8,973 bases of DNA from Rhodospirillaceae bacterium (GCA_018660305.1 JABJKO010000317.1:1-8973); one strand, 5' to 3'. Shown: positions 1 through 6,965, counted from the first letter of the stretch. The notes: generated by a model not told the origin, from the sequence alone. Program-made: numbers and translations.

Positions 1-386
1 ATTTCGTCAAAGTCATCTACGAGAAGTTCACCAAGCCGCACCGCCGCAAGTACGAAGGCGGCGTTGACGCGGTAATCAACTTTACCGGTGGCGATACCTG
101 GGTGCCGTCCTTCAAGGTGACGCGGCGCGGCGGCAAGATCATGACCTGTGGTGCGACCGCCGGGTTCGATCCCAAGACCGATCTGCGTTACGTCTGGACG
201 TTCGAACTCAAGATCCTGGGCTCAAATAGCTGGCTGCCGGAAGATCTCTCGACCCTGATGGATCTGATCCAGGAAGGTAAGCTGAAGCCGGTGATCGACA
301 CCGTGCTGCCGCTCGATCAGACAGCCGAAGGTGTGCGTCTGCTGGAAGACCGCGAAGTCATCGGGAAAATCGTCATCACGCCATGA
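1..386 (+). CDS. Zinc-type MDR alcohol dehydrogenase / quinone oxidoreductase, C-terminal part (5' end outside window)
   Basis: The open frame enters the window at base 3 and ends at TGA 384-386; about 127 residues are visible and the start lies upstream. The visible part is the end of the nucleotide-binding domain and the C-terminal return to the catalytic domain of the medium-chain dehydrogenase/reductase family. It shows VDAVINFTGG, then RRGGKIMTCGATAG (the usual strand-turn after the Rossmann fold), then EGKLKPVIDTVLPLDQTAEG and the closing GKIVITP. Members reduce or oxidise alcohols, aldehydes, quinones or enoyl compounds with NAD(P)H. The substrate cannot be told here because the zinc and substrate residues are outside the window. 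A GTG at 102 lies inside the conserved fold and is not a credible start. The stop overlaps the start of the acyl-CoA ligase (ATGA), so the two are probably co-expressed. Confidence 0.85.
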   Translation, partial: FVKVIYEKFTKPHRRKYEGGVDAVINFTGGDTWVPSFKVTRRGGKIMTCGATAGFDPKTDLRYVWTFELKILGSNSWLPEDLSTLMDLIQEGKLKPVIDTVLPLDQTAEGVRLLEDREVIGKIVITP

Positions 387-1891
387 AGGAAGACAGCGGC
401 AATTTAGGAGACGTTTTTGCCGCCTATGGGGATAGCGAGCGCATCGCAATCGTCGATCTCTATGATGAACATAACCCCCAGGAAATATCTTTTCGTGAGC
501 TGAACGCGCGCTGTGATGCGGTCGCGCGGGGTCTGGTCAAGGCCGGTCTCGGCAAGGACGACCGGGTTGCCATCATCGCCCTGAACCGGGTGGAGTTCGT
601 CGAGGTGATGTTCGGCGCCATGCGTGCCGGTTGCGTGCCGGTTATGATCAACGCCAAGCTGCCGGCCGACCAGGTCCAGTTCATTGTCGCCGACGCAAAT
701 GCACGGATCGTGTTCTGCGATCCCGAATTCGAAGCGCTATGCGCAGCCGGCACGAAGACGGTGGTGTTCGGCGATGCCTACAGGAATTTCGGCGATCCCG
801 GCCCGTTCGAGACCTTCCGGCCCGGCCCGGCGGATATCGCCGAGCAGCCCTATACGTCCGGCTCCACCGGACGGCCCAAGGGCGTGTTGCTGCATCATGA
901 AGGCCAGCGCTGGGAGATCGCCCAGCTGGTTTCCAGCCGCGACATGACGGCGGACGATTGCGGCGTGATCTCGGCGCCGCTGTATCATAAGAACGCGCTT
1001 CTGGCGGTGAAATCGGCCCTGGCGGCGGGTGGCCGGGTGGTGCTTCTGGCGCGGTTCGACGCCGAACAATATATCCGCGCCATCGAGCGCTACCGCCTGA
1101 CCATGCTGACCGGCGTGCCCACCATGTACGCGCTGATGCTGCAGCAGGAAGAGCTGCTGGCGAAAACCGACCGCGGCTCGGTGCGGGCCATCAGCATGGG
1201 CTCGGCGCCGGCCTCCGAGGTCCTGCTCGACAATGTGCAGGCGGCCTTTCCCCAGGCCCGTATCAACCTTAATTACGGCATCACCGAAGGCGGTCCCGTG
1301 CTGCTGTCGTGGAAGCATCCCGATGGGCTGGAACGGCCGCGCAATACGGTGGGTTGCGCGCTGCCCGACGTGGAAATTCGCTTCACCGGCGGGCCGAACG
1401 ACAATCAGGGCGTGCTCCATACCAGGAACCCCGGCGTCATGCTGGGTTATCACAATTTGTCCGAGGAGACCGCCAAATGTCTGAAAGACGGCTGGCTCGA
1501 TACCGGCGATATTCTGCGGCGCGATGAAAACGGCTGGCTGTATTTCATCGGCCGGGCCGACGACATGTTCGTCACCGGCGGTGAGAATATCTATCCCGGC
1601 GATGTGGAAACCATGCTGGAGCGCCATCCGGATATCATGCAGGCCGTGGTCGTTCCGGCGCCCAATATGCTAAAGGCTCACGTGCCCCATGCCTTCGTGG
1701 TGCCCAAGGCCGGCCGCGACATCACGGAAGAGGCGGTCAAGCAGCACGCGCTGGCCAATGCGCCGGCATATGCCCACCCCCGCCGGGTGTTTTTCATGGA
1801 TGTGCTGCCCCTGGCCGGAACCAATAAGATCGACCGCAAACTGCTCAAGGAGCAGGCCGCCGATGCGGCGCGCGCGGATGGCACGGCGTAG
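383..1891 (+). CDS. AMP-dependent acyl-CoA synthetase/ligase (class I adenylate-forming enzyme)
   Basis: This 502-residue enzyme is expected to activate a carboxylic acid with ATP to an acyl-AMP and then form the acyl-CoA thioester in the cytoplasm. The family's motifs appear in order: the phosphate-binding loop YTSGSTGRPKG (157-167), NYGITEGG (297-304), the ribose-binding TGD (374-376), the hinge GRADDMFVTGGENIYP (390-405) and the C-terminal NKIDRK with the likely catalytic Lys482. Length is normal, slightly short at the N terminus. Two small deviations are seen: Pro at 156 directly before the loop, and Asn rather than Gly before the catalytic Lys. The substrate is not readable; relatives are annotated as fatty-acid, crotonobetaine/carnitine or aryl-acid ligases. 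ATG 383 overlaps the stop of the upstream dehydrogenase as ATGA, which points to translational coupling; no good separate ribosome site precedes it. The 3' end overlaps the CAP-protein gene by 29 bases. Confidence 0.93.
   Translation: MKEDSGNLGDVFAAYGDSERIAIVDLYDEHNPQEISFRELNARCDAVARGLVKAGLGKDDRVAIIALNRVEFVEVMFGAMRAGCVPVMINAKLPADQVQFIVADANARIVFCDPEFEALCAAGTKTVVFGDAYRNFGDPGPFETFRPGPADIAEQPYTSGSTGRPKGVLLHHEGQRWEIAQLVSSRDMTADDCGVISAPLYHKNALLAVKSALAAGGRVVLLARFDAEQYIRAIERYRLTMLTGVPTMYALMLQQEELLAKTDRGSVRAISMGSAPASEVLLDNVQAAFPQARINLNYGITEGGPVLLSWKHPDGLERPRNTVGCALPDVEIRFTGGPNDNQGVLHTRNPGVMLGYHNLSEETAKCLKDGWLDTGDILRRDENGWLYFIGRADDMFVTGGENIYPGDVETMLERHPDIMQAVVVPAPNMLKAHVPHAFVVPKAGRDITEEAVKQHALANAPAYAHPRRVFFMDVLPLAGTNKIDRKLLKEQAADAARADGTA
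1847..1852 (+). promoter_or_regulatory. Ribosome binding site AAGGAG for the CAP-domain gene
   Basis: AAGGAG lies inside the 3' end of the ligase gene, 10 bases before ATG 1863. It favours that start over the in-frame ATG at 1878, which would be 25 bases away. Confidence 0.55.
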
Positions 1892-2366
1892 CCGACAATT
1901 TATCGGATTGACGGCCCTCCTGCTGGTGCTGGTTGCGGGCGCCACCGCCAACGCGGCGGAGACCGAAGCTTTCGCCGCCGCCATCGCCAAAATCAATCAG
2001 TACCGAAGCGATCATGACCGGGGAACCGTCACCGTGGATGCGCGGCTGACCAAGGCGGCGCGGCGTCATGCGCGGGCCATGGCAGACCGGGATTTCTTCA
2101 GCCATGTGGGCGCCGATGGCTCTAACATGGGAAAGCGGGTCATCGAGGCCGGCTATATCTGGCGTCTGGCGGCGGAGAATATCGCTGCCGGCATGGTGGG
2201 TCCCGCCGATGCCATCGAGAGCTGGATCGATAGCCCCGGTCACCGCCAGAACCTGCTGCTCAAAGGTGCAACCCATATGGGGCTGGCCCATGTGCGCGTC
2301 GACCCTGATCCCGGGTCGGTCAATTTCAAGGATTACTGGGTCCTGCTGCTCGCCGCGCCGCAGTAG
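1863..2366 (+). CDS. Exported CAP/SCP-domain protein (YkwD-like)
   Basis: The product is 167 residues. It starts with an arginine-rich n-region (MRRARMARRSRQ), a hydrophobic core (about 13-27) and a probable signal peptidase I site after ANA near residue 31, so export to the periplasm or beyond is likely. The mature part is one CAP domain with the usual landmarks: INQYRSDH (44-51), FFSH with His81, AENIAAG with Glu105, and AIESWIDSPGH with Glu119 and His127. These four match the expected cavity tetrad. Bacterial members are small secreted proteins of mostly unknown function, so no reaction is assigned. ATG 1863 is chosen because AAGGAG precedes it at 10 bases; ATG 1878 is an in-frame alternative giving a shorter n-region. 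The same open frame reaches further upstream to 1689, but that part is a shadow of the ligase gene. The overlap with the ligase suggests coupled translation. Confidence 0.88.
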   Translation: MRRARMARRSRQFIGLTALLLVLVAGATANAAETEAFAAAIAKINQYRSDHDRGTVTVDARLTKAARRHARAMADRDFFSHVGADGSNMGKRVIEAGYIWRLAAENIAAGMVGPADAIESWIDSPGHRQNLLLKGATHMGLAHVRVDPDPGSVNFKDYWVLLLAAPQ

Positions 2367-2385
2367 GCCCTAATAGGAGGGGCTA
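2364..2385. terminator. Possible compact bidirectional terminator between convergent genes
   Basis: The arms TAGGCCCT (2364-2371) and AGGGGCTA (2378-2385) pair over eight positions with one G-G mismatch, around the loop AATAGG. The hairpin starts at the CAP gene's stop codon and fills most of the 24-base gap to the kinase stop codon at 2391-2393. It has no T tract on either side, so termination is inferred mainly from its position between convergent genes. Confidence 0.3.
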
Positions 2386-2390
2386 ACGAT

Positions 2391-5294
2391 CTAGCGGCCG
2401 GTCCCATCGAGAAGGTCATCGAGATCGCCCATCAGGTCTTTGATTTCTTCCTCTGCGTCGGATTTGCCCGTGTTGCCTGATCCGCCGGCGTCCATCTCGG
2501 CGGAGAGCGCCGCCTCATCGAATTCCGGCATGGTGATATCCGCGAGACGGGTAATGGTCTCCAGGAGCTTCCGCTGGTCGATGGGCTTGGAGACATAATC
2601 GGTCATCCCCGCCTTCAGGTAGTTTTCCGCATCGCCCTGCATGGCGTTCGCCGTCAGGGCGATGATCGGAATGTCCTTATGGGGGCCGTCGACCGCGCGG
2701 ATTTTCCGGGTCGCTGTAATGCCGTCCATACCCGGCATCTGAACATCCATGAGGACCACATCGTAGCGGGACCGCGCCACGGCGGCGACCGCTTCAAGGC
2801 CGTCGCCCACAATATCGAACTGGCAATTTAACGGCGTCAGCATCCACGAAATTATCCTCTGATTGAGCTCGTTGTCTTCGGCCACCAGGATGTGAAGCGG
2901 TCTGTCATTGCGGACGGCGCTTTGCGACGGGGAGGGCGTCGGACCGTTGTTGCGAGGCTGTCCGGCCATCGCCCGTTTGGCCGTGATGGTAAACCAGAAA
3001 TTGGAGCCTTCGCCCAGTGTGCTCTCGATGCCGATGTCGCCGCCCAGCATTTCGGCAAGGTTTTTACAGATCGTCAGCCCAAGCCCGGTGCCACCGAAAG
3101 TCCGCGTTGTGGAACTGTCCGCCTGGGTAAACGGCTCGAAGATTTTTTCCATATGGTCTTCTGATATGCCGATGCCGGTATCGCGGATTTCGAAGCGGAG
3201 TTGAACGGTTTCGTCATCGACAAGGGTGTCGCTCGCGGTGATCTCCACCCGCCCTTCGGAGGTGAATTTGATCGCATTGCCAATCAGATTATTGAGGATC
3301 TGTCTGAGGCGGTTTCTGTCGCTCAGGATGGCCTTGCAGTCGGAAATCTGATTGTGAATTGAGAAATCCAGGCCTTTGTCCCTTGCGGGCTGTGCCCAGA
3401 GATTATTGGTGGCCTTGATCAGCTCCTCAATATAAAAATCCCGCTCTTCCAACTCGACCCCACCGGCTTCGATCTTGGAGAGATCCAGGATGTCGTTGAG
3501 CAGATCCAGCAGGGATTTTCCCGATTCCTTCATCATATCGACCAGCTCGCGCTGATCTTCTGAAAGGGCCGTATGGGCCAACAGATCAGCAGTGCCAAGA
3601 ACGCCGTTCATGGGCGTCCGAATTTCATGGCTCATGGTTGCCAGAAACGTCGACTTGCTTCGATTCGCGGCATCGGCCTCGTAAGCCGCCTTTTCCGCGG
3701 TTGCCTTGGCTTCCCGGAGTTCCTGCTCGCGTTCGTGCAGTTCGTTTACGTCGGTGTTGATGCCGCCGATTCCAGTGACGTCGCCATTTGCGCCATAGAC
3801 GGGAAATTTAGTCATATAGAACTGGCGTGTCTTACCGGAACTCAACAATATGGGAACGGTATCGTTCACGGTTATTTCCTGGTCCATCACCCTGCGGTCA
3901 TTTTCTTCGACCTTTGTTCGTTGCGCCGTGGTCAGCTTTGATCCGCCCCTCTGGCCAATCACTTCGCTGGCCTCTGCGCCATACAGGGCGAGGTACTGCG
4001 CGTTGACAAAGGTCAGCCTGTGTTGGCGGTCCTTGACATACATCATTGATGGCGAGTTATCGAAAAACGCTCTGAACCTGGCGTCGCTTTCCCGCAGGGA
4101 AATTTCGGCATGCCGGCGCCGACGGGTGTTCAGGGTAAGGAGAACGATAAAGGCGGTCTGGAGGGCAATGAGGACGGCCGCCCCGGAAATCCAGTAGATG
4201 TACTTTTCGACGGTCGATTGCGGCGCACCGATAATTTGTGAGTCCGGCGGCAACATCGAATGGTTAATTCCCAGCCGGTTAAGTTCGGCATAATCGAACA
4301 TATAGACATTGGGGCTACGCATGACGACGCGAAGCGTCTCGCTGGCGACCCCGTGCATCAATTTCGACGCGAGCCCGGCGGCGGCCCTGCCCTGTTCGAA
4401 GTGGCTGACGATTTTTCCTCCAAGAGCGCCTTTGCCAATGGCGTCCCGTTGAACCGTGAAGACGGGACCTGAAAATACTTTTCGAAGCCGGGCCATGAAA
4501 TCTCTGATATCGAGATTCTGACCGTAGGCATCGCGATGGACGGAGTTCAGGAATATGGGTGTGGAAGCCGGCAATGATGCGAGCCGGCCCAAGAGCTCGT
4601 CGTAGGTCAGCTCACTCAATGAAAGCTGGTTGACGGCCAGGTCCGGGCGGGCCTTAAGCACATTGTTTAGCTGCCGCCGGTTGATCCGACCCGTCGGCGT
4701 ATCGTCATGGATGACCTGTACCGGCCCGTACCGATTAAAGAGCTGCGCCGCCAGGGACAGCGTGTCGCCAAGGGATGTTTGCTCGACGACACCCACAATA
4801 TTCGGGTTCGCATTCTGTGCCGATGCGAGATTGCGATTATTGACACCCAGGAAGACGATGGGTGAGCCTTCAAGAAGCGTGTCCTGCCTGCTTTTCGCGA
4901 AATTCAGCGCATTGTCGTCGGCTGTAACGACGACGTCATAACGCGGAAGCTGATTGAGTTTATAGACCAGGGTCTGGTGAAGCTCCTGTTCCCTGAGCCC
5001 CAGGGGAAACCGTTTACTGTCGAGGAACTCGATATCCAGAACGTATTTGTTCTCCTGGTGACCGGCTTCCGCCAGCCCGGCCTTTAGACCGTCGATCTGT
5101 TTGAAAAAGGAATGGAAGGATGGGCTATAGGACGCAATAAACAGGATTCTCGAGTGATTTGCCGCGCTCGCAGTCTGGCCACCGGTCGCGAGGAGCCCTG
5201 ACATCGTACACAGCCAGAGGCCGCAGAACGCTGTGAGCGTTTTCTGGCCCAAGAAACAGGTTATGTCTCTGAAGAGTGAGGTTGCAAAACCCAC
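2391..5294 (-). CDS. Hybrid sensor histidine kinase with periplasmic substrate-binding-like sensor, PAS and receiver domains
   Basis: This 967-residue inner-membrane signalling protein has, in order: a signal sequence (hydrophobic about 19-37, cleavage after about 44); a periplasmic region 48-355 resembling the ABC_sub_bind type of substrate-binding protein (RILFIASYSPSFHSFF, VVVTADDNAL, PIVFLGVNN); a transmembrane helix 365-388; a PAS domain 402-515; and a short coiled coil 517-546. Then come HisKA with phospho-acceptor His556 in ATMSHEIRTPMNG, HATPase (Asn673 in the N box, DTGIG 705-709, FGGTGLGL 733-740) and a receiver at 801-918 (Glu806/Asp807, phospho-acceptor Asp850, Thr881, Lys903). 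The acidic tail 919-967 is too short for an Hpt domain, so phosphotransfer would need a separate protein. The start is GTG 5294, chosen because it keeps the signal sequence; the ribosome site is weak. No response regulator or transporter gene adjoins it, so the ligand and output are unknown. GC content is lower than in its neighbours in several stretches. Confidence 0.93.
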   Translation of the reverse strand: MGFATSLFRDITCFLGQKTLTAFCGLWLCTMSGLLATGGQTASAANHSRILFIASYSPSFHSFFKQIDGLKAGLAEAGHQENKYVLDIEFLDSKRFPLGLREQELHQTLVYKLNQLPRYDVVVTADDNALNFAKSRQDTLLEGSPIVFLGVNNRNLASAQNANPNIVGVVEQTSLGDTLSLAAQLFNRYGPVQVIHDDTPTGRINRRQLNNVLKARPDLAVNQLSLSELTYDELLGRLASLPASTPIFLNSVHRDAYGQNLDIRDFMARLRKVFSGPVFTVQRDAIGKGALGGKIVSHFEQGRAAAGLASKLMHGVASETLRVVMRSPNVYMFDYAELNRLGINHSMLPPDSQIIGAPQSTVEKYIYWISGAAVLIALQTAFIVLLTLNTRRRRHAEISLRESDARFRAFFDNSPSMMYVKDRQHRLTFVNAQYLALYGAEASEVIGQRGGSKLTTAQRTKVEENDRRVMDQEITVNDTVPILLSSGKTRQFYMTKFPVYGANGDVTGIGGINTDVNELHEREQELREAKATAEKAAYEADAANRSKSTFLATMSHEIRTPMNGVLGTADLLAHTALSEDQRELVDMMKESGKSLLDLLNDILDLSKIEAGGVELEERDFYIEELIKATNNLWAQPARDKGLDFSIHNQISDCKAILSDRNRLRQILNNLIGNAIKFTSEGRVEITASDTLVDDETVQLRFEIRDTGIGISEDHMEKIFEPFTQADSSTTRTFGGTGLGLTICKNLAEMLGGDIGIESTLGEGSNFWFTITAKRAMAGQPRNNGPTPSPSQSAVRNDRPLHILVAEDNELNQRIISWMLTPLNCQFDIVGDGLEAVAAVARSRYDVVLMDVQMPGMDGITATRKIRAVDGPHKDIPIIALTANAMQGDAENYLKAGMTDYVSKPIDQRKLLETITRLADITMPEFDEAALSAEMDAGGSGNTGKSDAEEEIKDLMGDLDDLLDGTGR

Positions 5295-5379
5295 TATTCA
5301 ATTCCATTGCTGGTTATCATAAAGCGCGGCTAATCTCCCGCGATTGTGGTTAAGGAAGTCTTTATAAAAATCAATGGGT

Positions 5380-5400
5380 TGGTACCATTATATGGTCCCA
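5380..5400 (-). promoter_or_regulatory. Candidate promoter/operator of the hybrid kinase gene: TATAAT within a palindrome
   Basis: Read on the minus strand, positions 5392-5387 give the exact -10 consensus TATAAT. It lies inside an imperfect inverted repeat, TGGTACCAT-TAT-ATGGTCCCA, whose nine-base arms have one mismatch; the inner 13 bases (5384-5396) are perfect. No good -35 hexamer is found 16-18 bases upstream. Transcription from here would give a leader of about 85 bases before GTG 5294. The promoter role is inferred. Confidence 0.35.
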
Positions 5401-5411
5401 TAGGACGAATT

Positions 5412-5427
5412 CGGCCCATTCGGGCCG
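5412..5427 (-). terminator. Possible terminator hairpin downstream of speE
   Basis: CGGCCC (5412-5417) and GGGCCG (5422-5427) form a perfect six-base-pair stem around a four-base loop, 35 bases beyond the speE stop codon on the minus strand. No run of T follows on the minus strand, so it is not a classical intrinsic terminator. It may only pause or stabilise the transcript end. Confidence 0.3.
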
Positions 5428-5462
5428 TCAGGAATACTATCCTTTTGGGGCGGAGCGTGATC

Positions 5463-6314
5463 CTAGTCGCGTATCAGAATTTCCACATAACCGGGCAACG
5501 CAAAGCCGGCAGTGTGGATTGCGGGAGAGTAATAGCGGGTTTTCAGATCGAGTTGGGCCACGCGGCGTGTGATTTCGTCCACCGGCGTGCGGCGCGGCTC
5601 AATACTATGGCAGCCCCAGCCGAAGGTCATAAAACCTGCCGCATAGGTGGGCACCTGGGTGATGTAAAGGCTGGCATCGGTGAACAGTGATTTCATGCGC
5701 TGATAGGTTCCCGCGGCCTCTCCATCCTGCATGAAGGTCACGCCGCTCTGGGTGACCAGTATGCCCTTTTCAGTCAGGCAGCGGGCGCAATCGCCATAGA
5801 ATTCCGGGGTAAACAGCACTTCGCCGGGGCCGATGGGGTCGGTGGAATCGACGATGATCACATCAAAGCGCTCGTCGGTTTCGGCGACGAACTTGATACC
5901 GTCCATGAAGCGGAGATCGGCGCGGGGATGGTCGAAGGCACCGGCGCTCAGGGTCGGCATATGTTCGCGGCAGATATTCACCACCGTTTCGTCGAGCTCG
6001 ATCATCACCGCCGCCTCCAGCGGATGTTTTAACGCCTCGCGCAGGACACCGCCATCGCCACCGCCGATGATCAGCACGCGTCGGGCCGCGCCATGGGCCA
6101 CCATGGGCACATGGGCGATCATCTCGTGATAGCAGAACTCGTCCTTTTCCGTGGTCTGGACAACGCCATCCAGCGTCAGCACCCGGCCGAAGCGCGGGTT
6201 GCGAAAAATCACTGCATCCTGAAAGGCCGTGCGGCCCTCGAACAGGATTTCTTCGATGTAAAGGGACTGTCGGAAATCAGGGTAGAGCGTTTCGTGGAAC
6301 CAGCGCTCCGTCAC
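5463..6314 (-). CDS. speE: Spermidine synthase (polyamine aminopropyltransferase)
   Basis: The 283-residue cytoplasmic enzyme transfers the aminopropyl group from decarboxylated S-adenosylmethionine to putrescine, giving spermidine and methylthioadenosine. The length is typical for bacterial SpeE. It shows the N-terminal beta domain (RFGRVLTLDGVVQTTEKDEFCYHEM, 41-65), the nucleotide-binding GGGDGG (84-89), the acidic EL at 106-107 that ends the next strand, MDG (137-139) and VDSTDPIGPGEVLF (155-168) with catalytic-type Asp156. The start is GTG 6314, overlapping the TGA of speD as GTGA. The frame stays open further upstream to 6620, but that part lies wholly inside speD and shows no homology to the family. 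Pairing with speD gives the second step of the same pathway and supports the call. Putrescine specificity is assumed from the family; cadaverine or other diamines cannot be excluded. Confidence 0.95.
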   Translation of the reverse strand: MTERWFHETLYPDFRQSLYIEEILFEGRTAFQDAVIFRNPRFGRVLTLDGVVQTTEKDEFCYHEMIAHVPMVAHGAARRVLIIGGGDGGVLREALKHPLEAAVMIELDETVVNICREHMPTLSAGAFDHPRADLRFMDGIKFVAETDERFDVIIVDSTDPIGPGEVLFTPEFYGDCARCLTEKGILVTQSGVTFMQDGEAAGTYQRMKSLFTDASLYITQVPTYAAGFMTFGWGCHSIEPRRTPVDEITRRVAQLDLKTRYYSPAIHTAGFALPGYVEILIRD

Positions 6315-6802
6315 GCCACGATGCCCCGCCGGTGCAGATTGACCTGCATGTCGGTGGGCTGAAAATGCGCCCGCAGGACACGCAGCGCTTTTTCCGGATC
6401 GCACCCGCCGCACATGAATATATCGAACGCGGCGAATTGGCGTTCCGGCCATGTGTGGACGCTGATATGGGATTCGGCCAGAACCGCGACCCCGGAGACA
6501 CCGCCGCCTTCGGTGAAGGTGTGAAGATTGATATGAAGCAGGGTGGCGCCACAGGCCTCGATAGCCGCCCGCAGGGCTCGTTCGATCAATTCCTGATTGT
6601 CGAGATTCTGGGCGCCCCACAAATCCGCCAGGACGTGACTGCCGGCGAAGAGCATGCCGTCTCGCTGGACGAAATAGTCCTTTGGCTGGGGGACCGGCTG
6701 GACCAGGGCGATCTCGTCAGGTGTGGCGATCACGTTATTGGAATTCGCGAAATCAATCTCAGGAAGAATTGCTTCCTGTGCCAGGGACGTCTTCTGCGCC
6801 AT
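6311..6802 (-). CDS. speD: S-adenosylmethionine decarboxylase proenzyme (bacterial pyruvoyl type)
   Basis: The 163-residue proenzyme decarboxylates S-adenosylmethionine to supply the aminopropyl donor for SpeE. It is expected to cleave itself between Glu110 and Ser111 in LAESHISVHTWPE, leaving a pyruvoyl group on the new alpha chain. His116 and Cys131 lie 5 and 20 residues after that Ser, the spacing known in the family's small class. About 40 extra residues precede the core domain, which begins near YFVQRDGMLFAGSHVLADLWG (43-63); this makes it longer than the minimal enzymes of about 120-140 residues. ATG 6802 is chosen because GGAG stands 10 bases upstream; an in-frame GTG at 6838 would add 12 residues but has no visible ribosome site. 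The 3' end overlaps the speE start by four bases, which implies coupled translation. Confidence 0.93.
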   Translation of the reverse strand: MAQKTSLAQEAILPEIDFANSNNVIATPDEIALVQPVPQPKDYFVQRDGMLFAGSHVLADLWGAQNLDNQELIERALRAAIEACGATLLHINLHTFTEGGGVSGVAVLAESHISVHTWPERQFAAFDIFMCGGCDPEKALRVLRAHFQPTDMQVNLHRRGIVA

Positions 6803-6812
6803 CCGACCTGTA

Positions 6813-6816
6813 CTCC
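6813..6816 (-). promoter_or_regulatory. Ribosome binding site GGAG for speD
   Basis: On the minus strand GGAG is followed by 10 bases and then ATG 6802. It is the reason for preferring this start over GTG 6838. Confidence 0.4.
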
Positions 6817-6874
6817 AAATTGAGGTGAGAAATTCCACTAATTGCGGGCCGGGTTCTTTCGCTTATTCCGTGAA

Positions 6875-6890
6875 TTTTTGCAAGCAAAAA
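6875..6890. repeat. AT-rich palindrome upstream of speD, possible operator
   Basis: TTTTTGC, AA, GCAAAAA is a perfect inverted repeat with seven-base arms, in the gap between the acyl-CoA dehydrogenase stop codon and speD and about 73 bases before the speD ATG. Its position fits a regulator site for speDE. With its weak AT stem it is not a convincing terminator. No regulator gene is nearby. Confidence 0.3.
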
Positions 6891-6965
6891 TACTCGTTCG
6901 GCTCGCTGTTTTTTGCTAACAGAATCTTACCGTGCTACCGGCCCGTTGCGGTCTGCTGAGTTTTC

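Noticed and set aside
737..1627. Minus-strand open frame of 296 codons opposite the acyl-CoA ligase
   Set aside because: It is fully antisense to a gene with clear motifs, and its protein is rich in His, Gly and Arg with no recognisable domain, as expected from the mirror frame of GC-rich coding DNA.
1689..1862. Upstream extension of the CAP-protein frame
   Set aside because: These codons are the shifted frame of the ligase C terminus, and would place a non-signal sequence before a clear signal peptide.
3573..4197. Plus-strand open frames inside the hybrid kinase gene
   Set aside because: They are short, mutually overlapping and antisense to conserved PAS and HisKA coding sequence.
5295..5462. 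A small gene between speE and the kinase gene
   Set aside because: A plus-strand frame from 5346 runs on into the speE antisense and has no family resemblance. The region is better explained by a promoter and a hairpin.
6315..6620. Upstream extension of the speE frame
   Set aside because: The extra 102 codons lie within speD and do not resemble spermidine synthase, whose N terminus fits GTG 6314.
6332..6823. Plus-strand open frame of 163 codons opposite speD
   Set aside because: It is antisense to speD over its whole length, with no domain or ribosome site.
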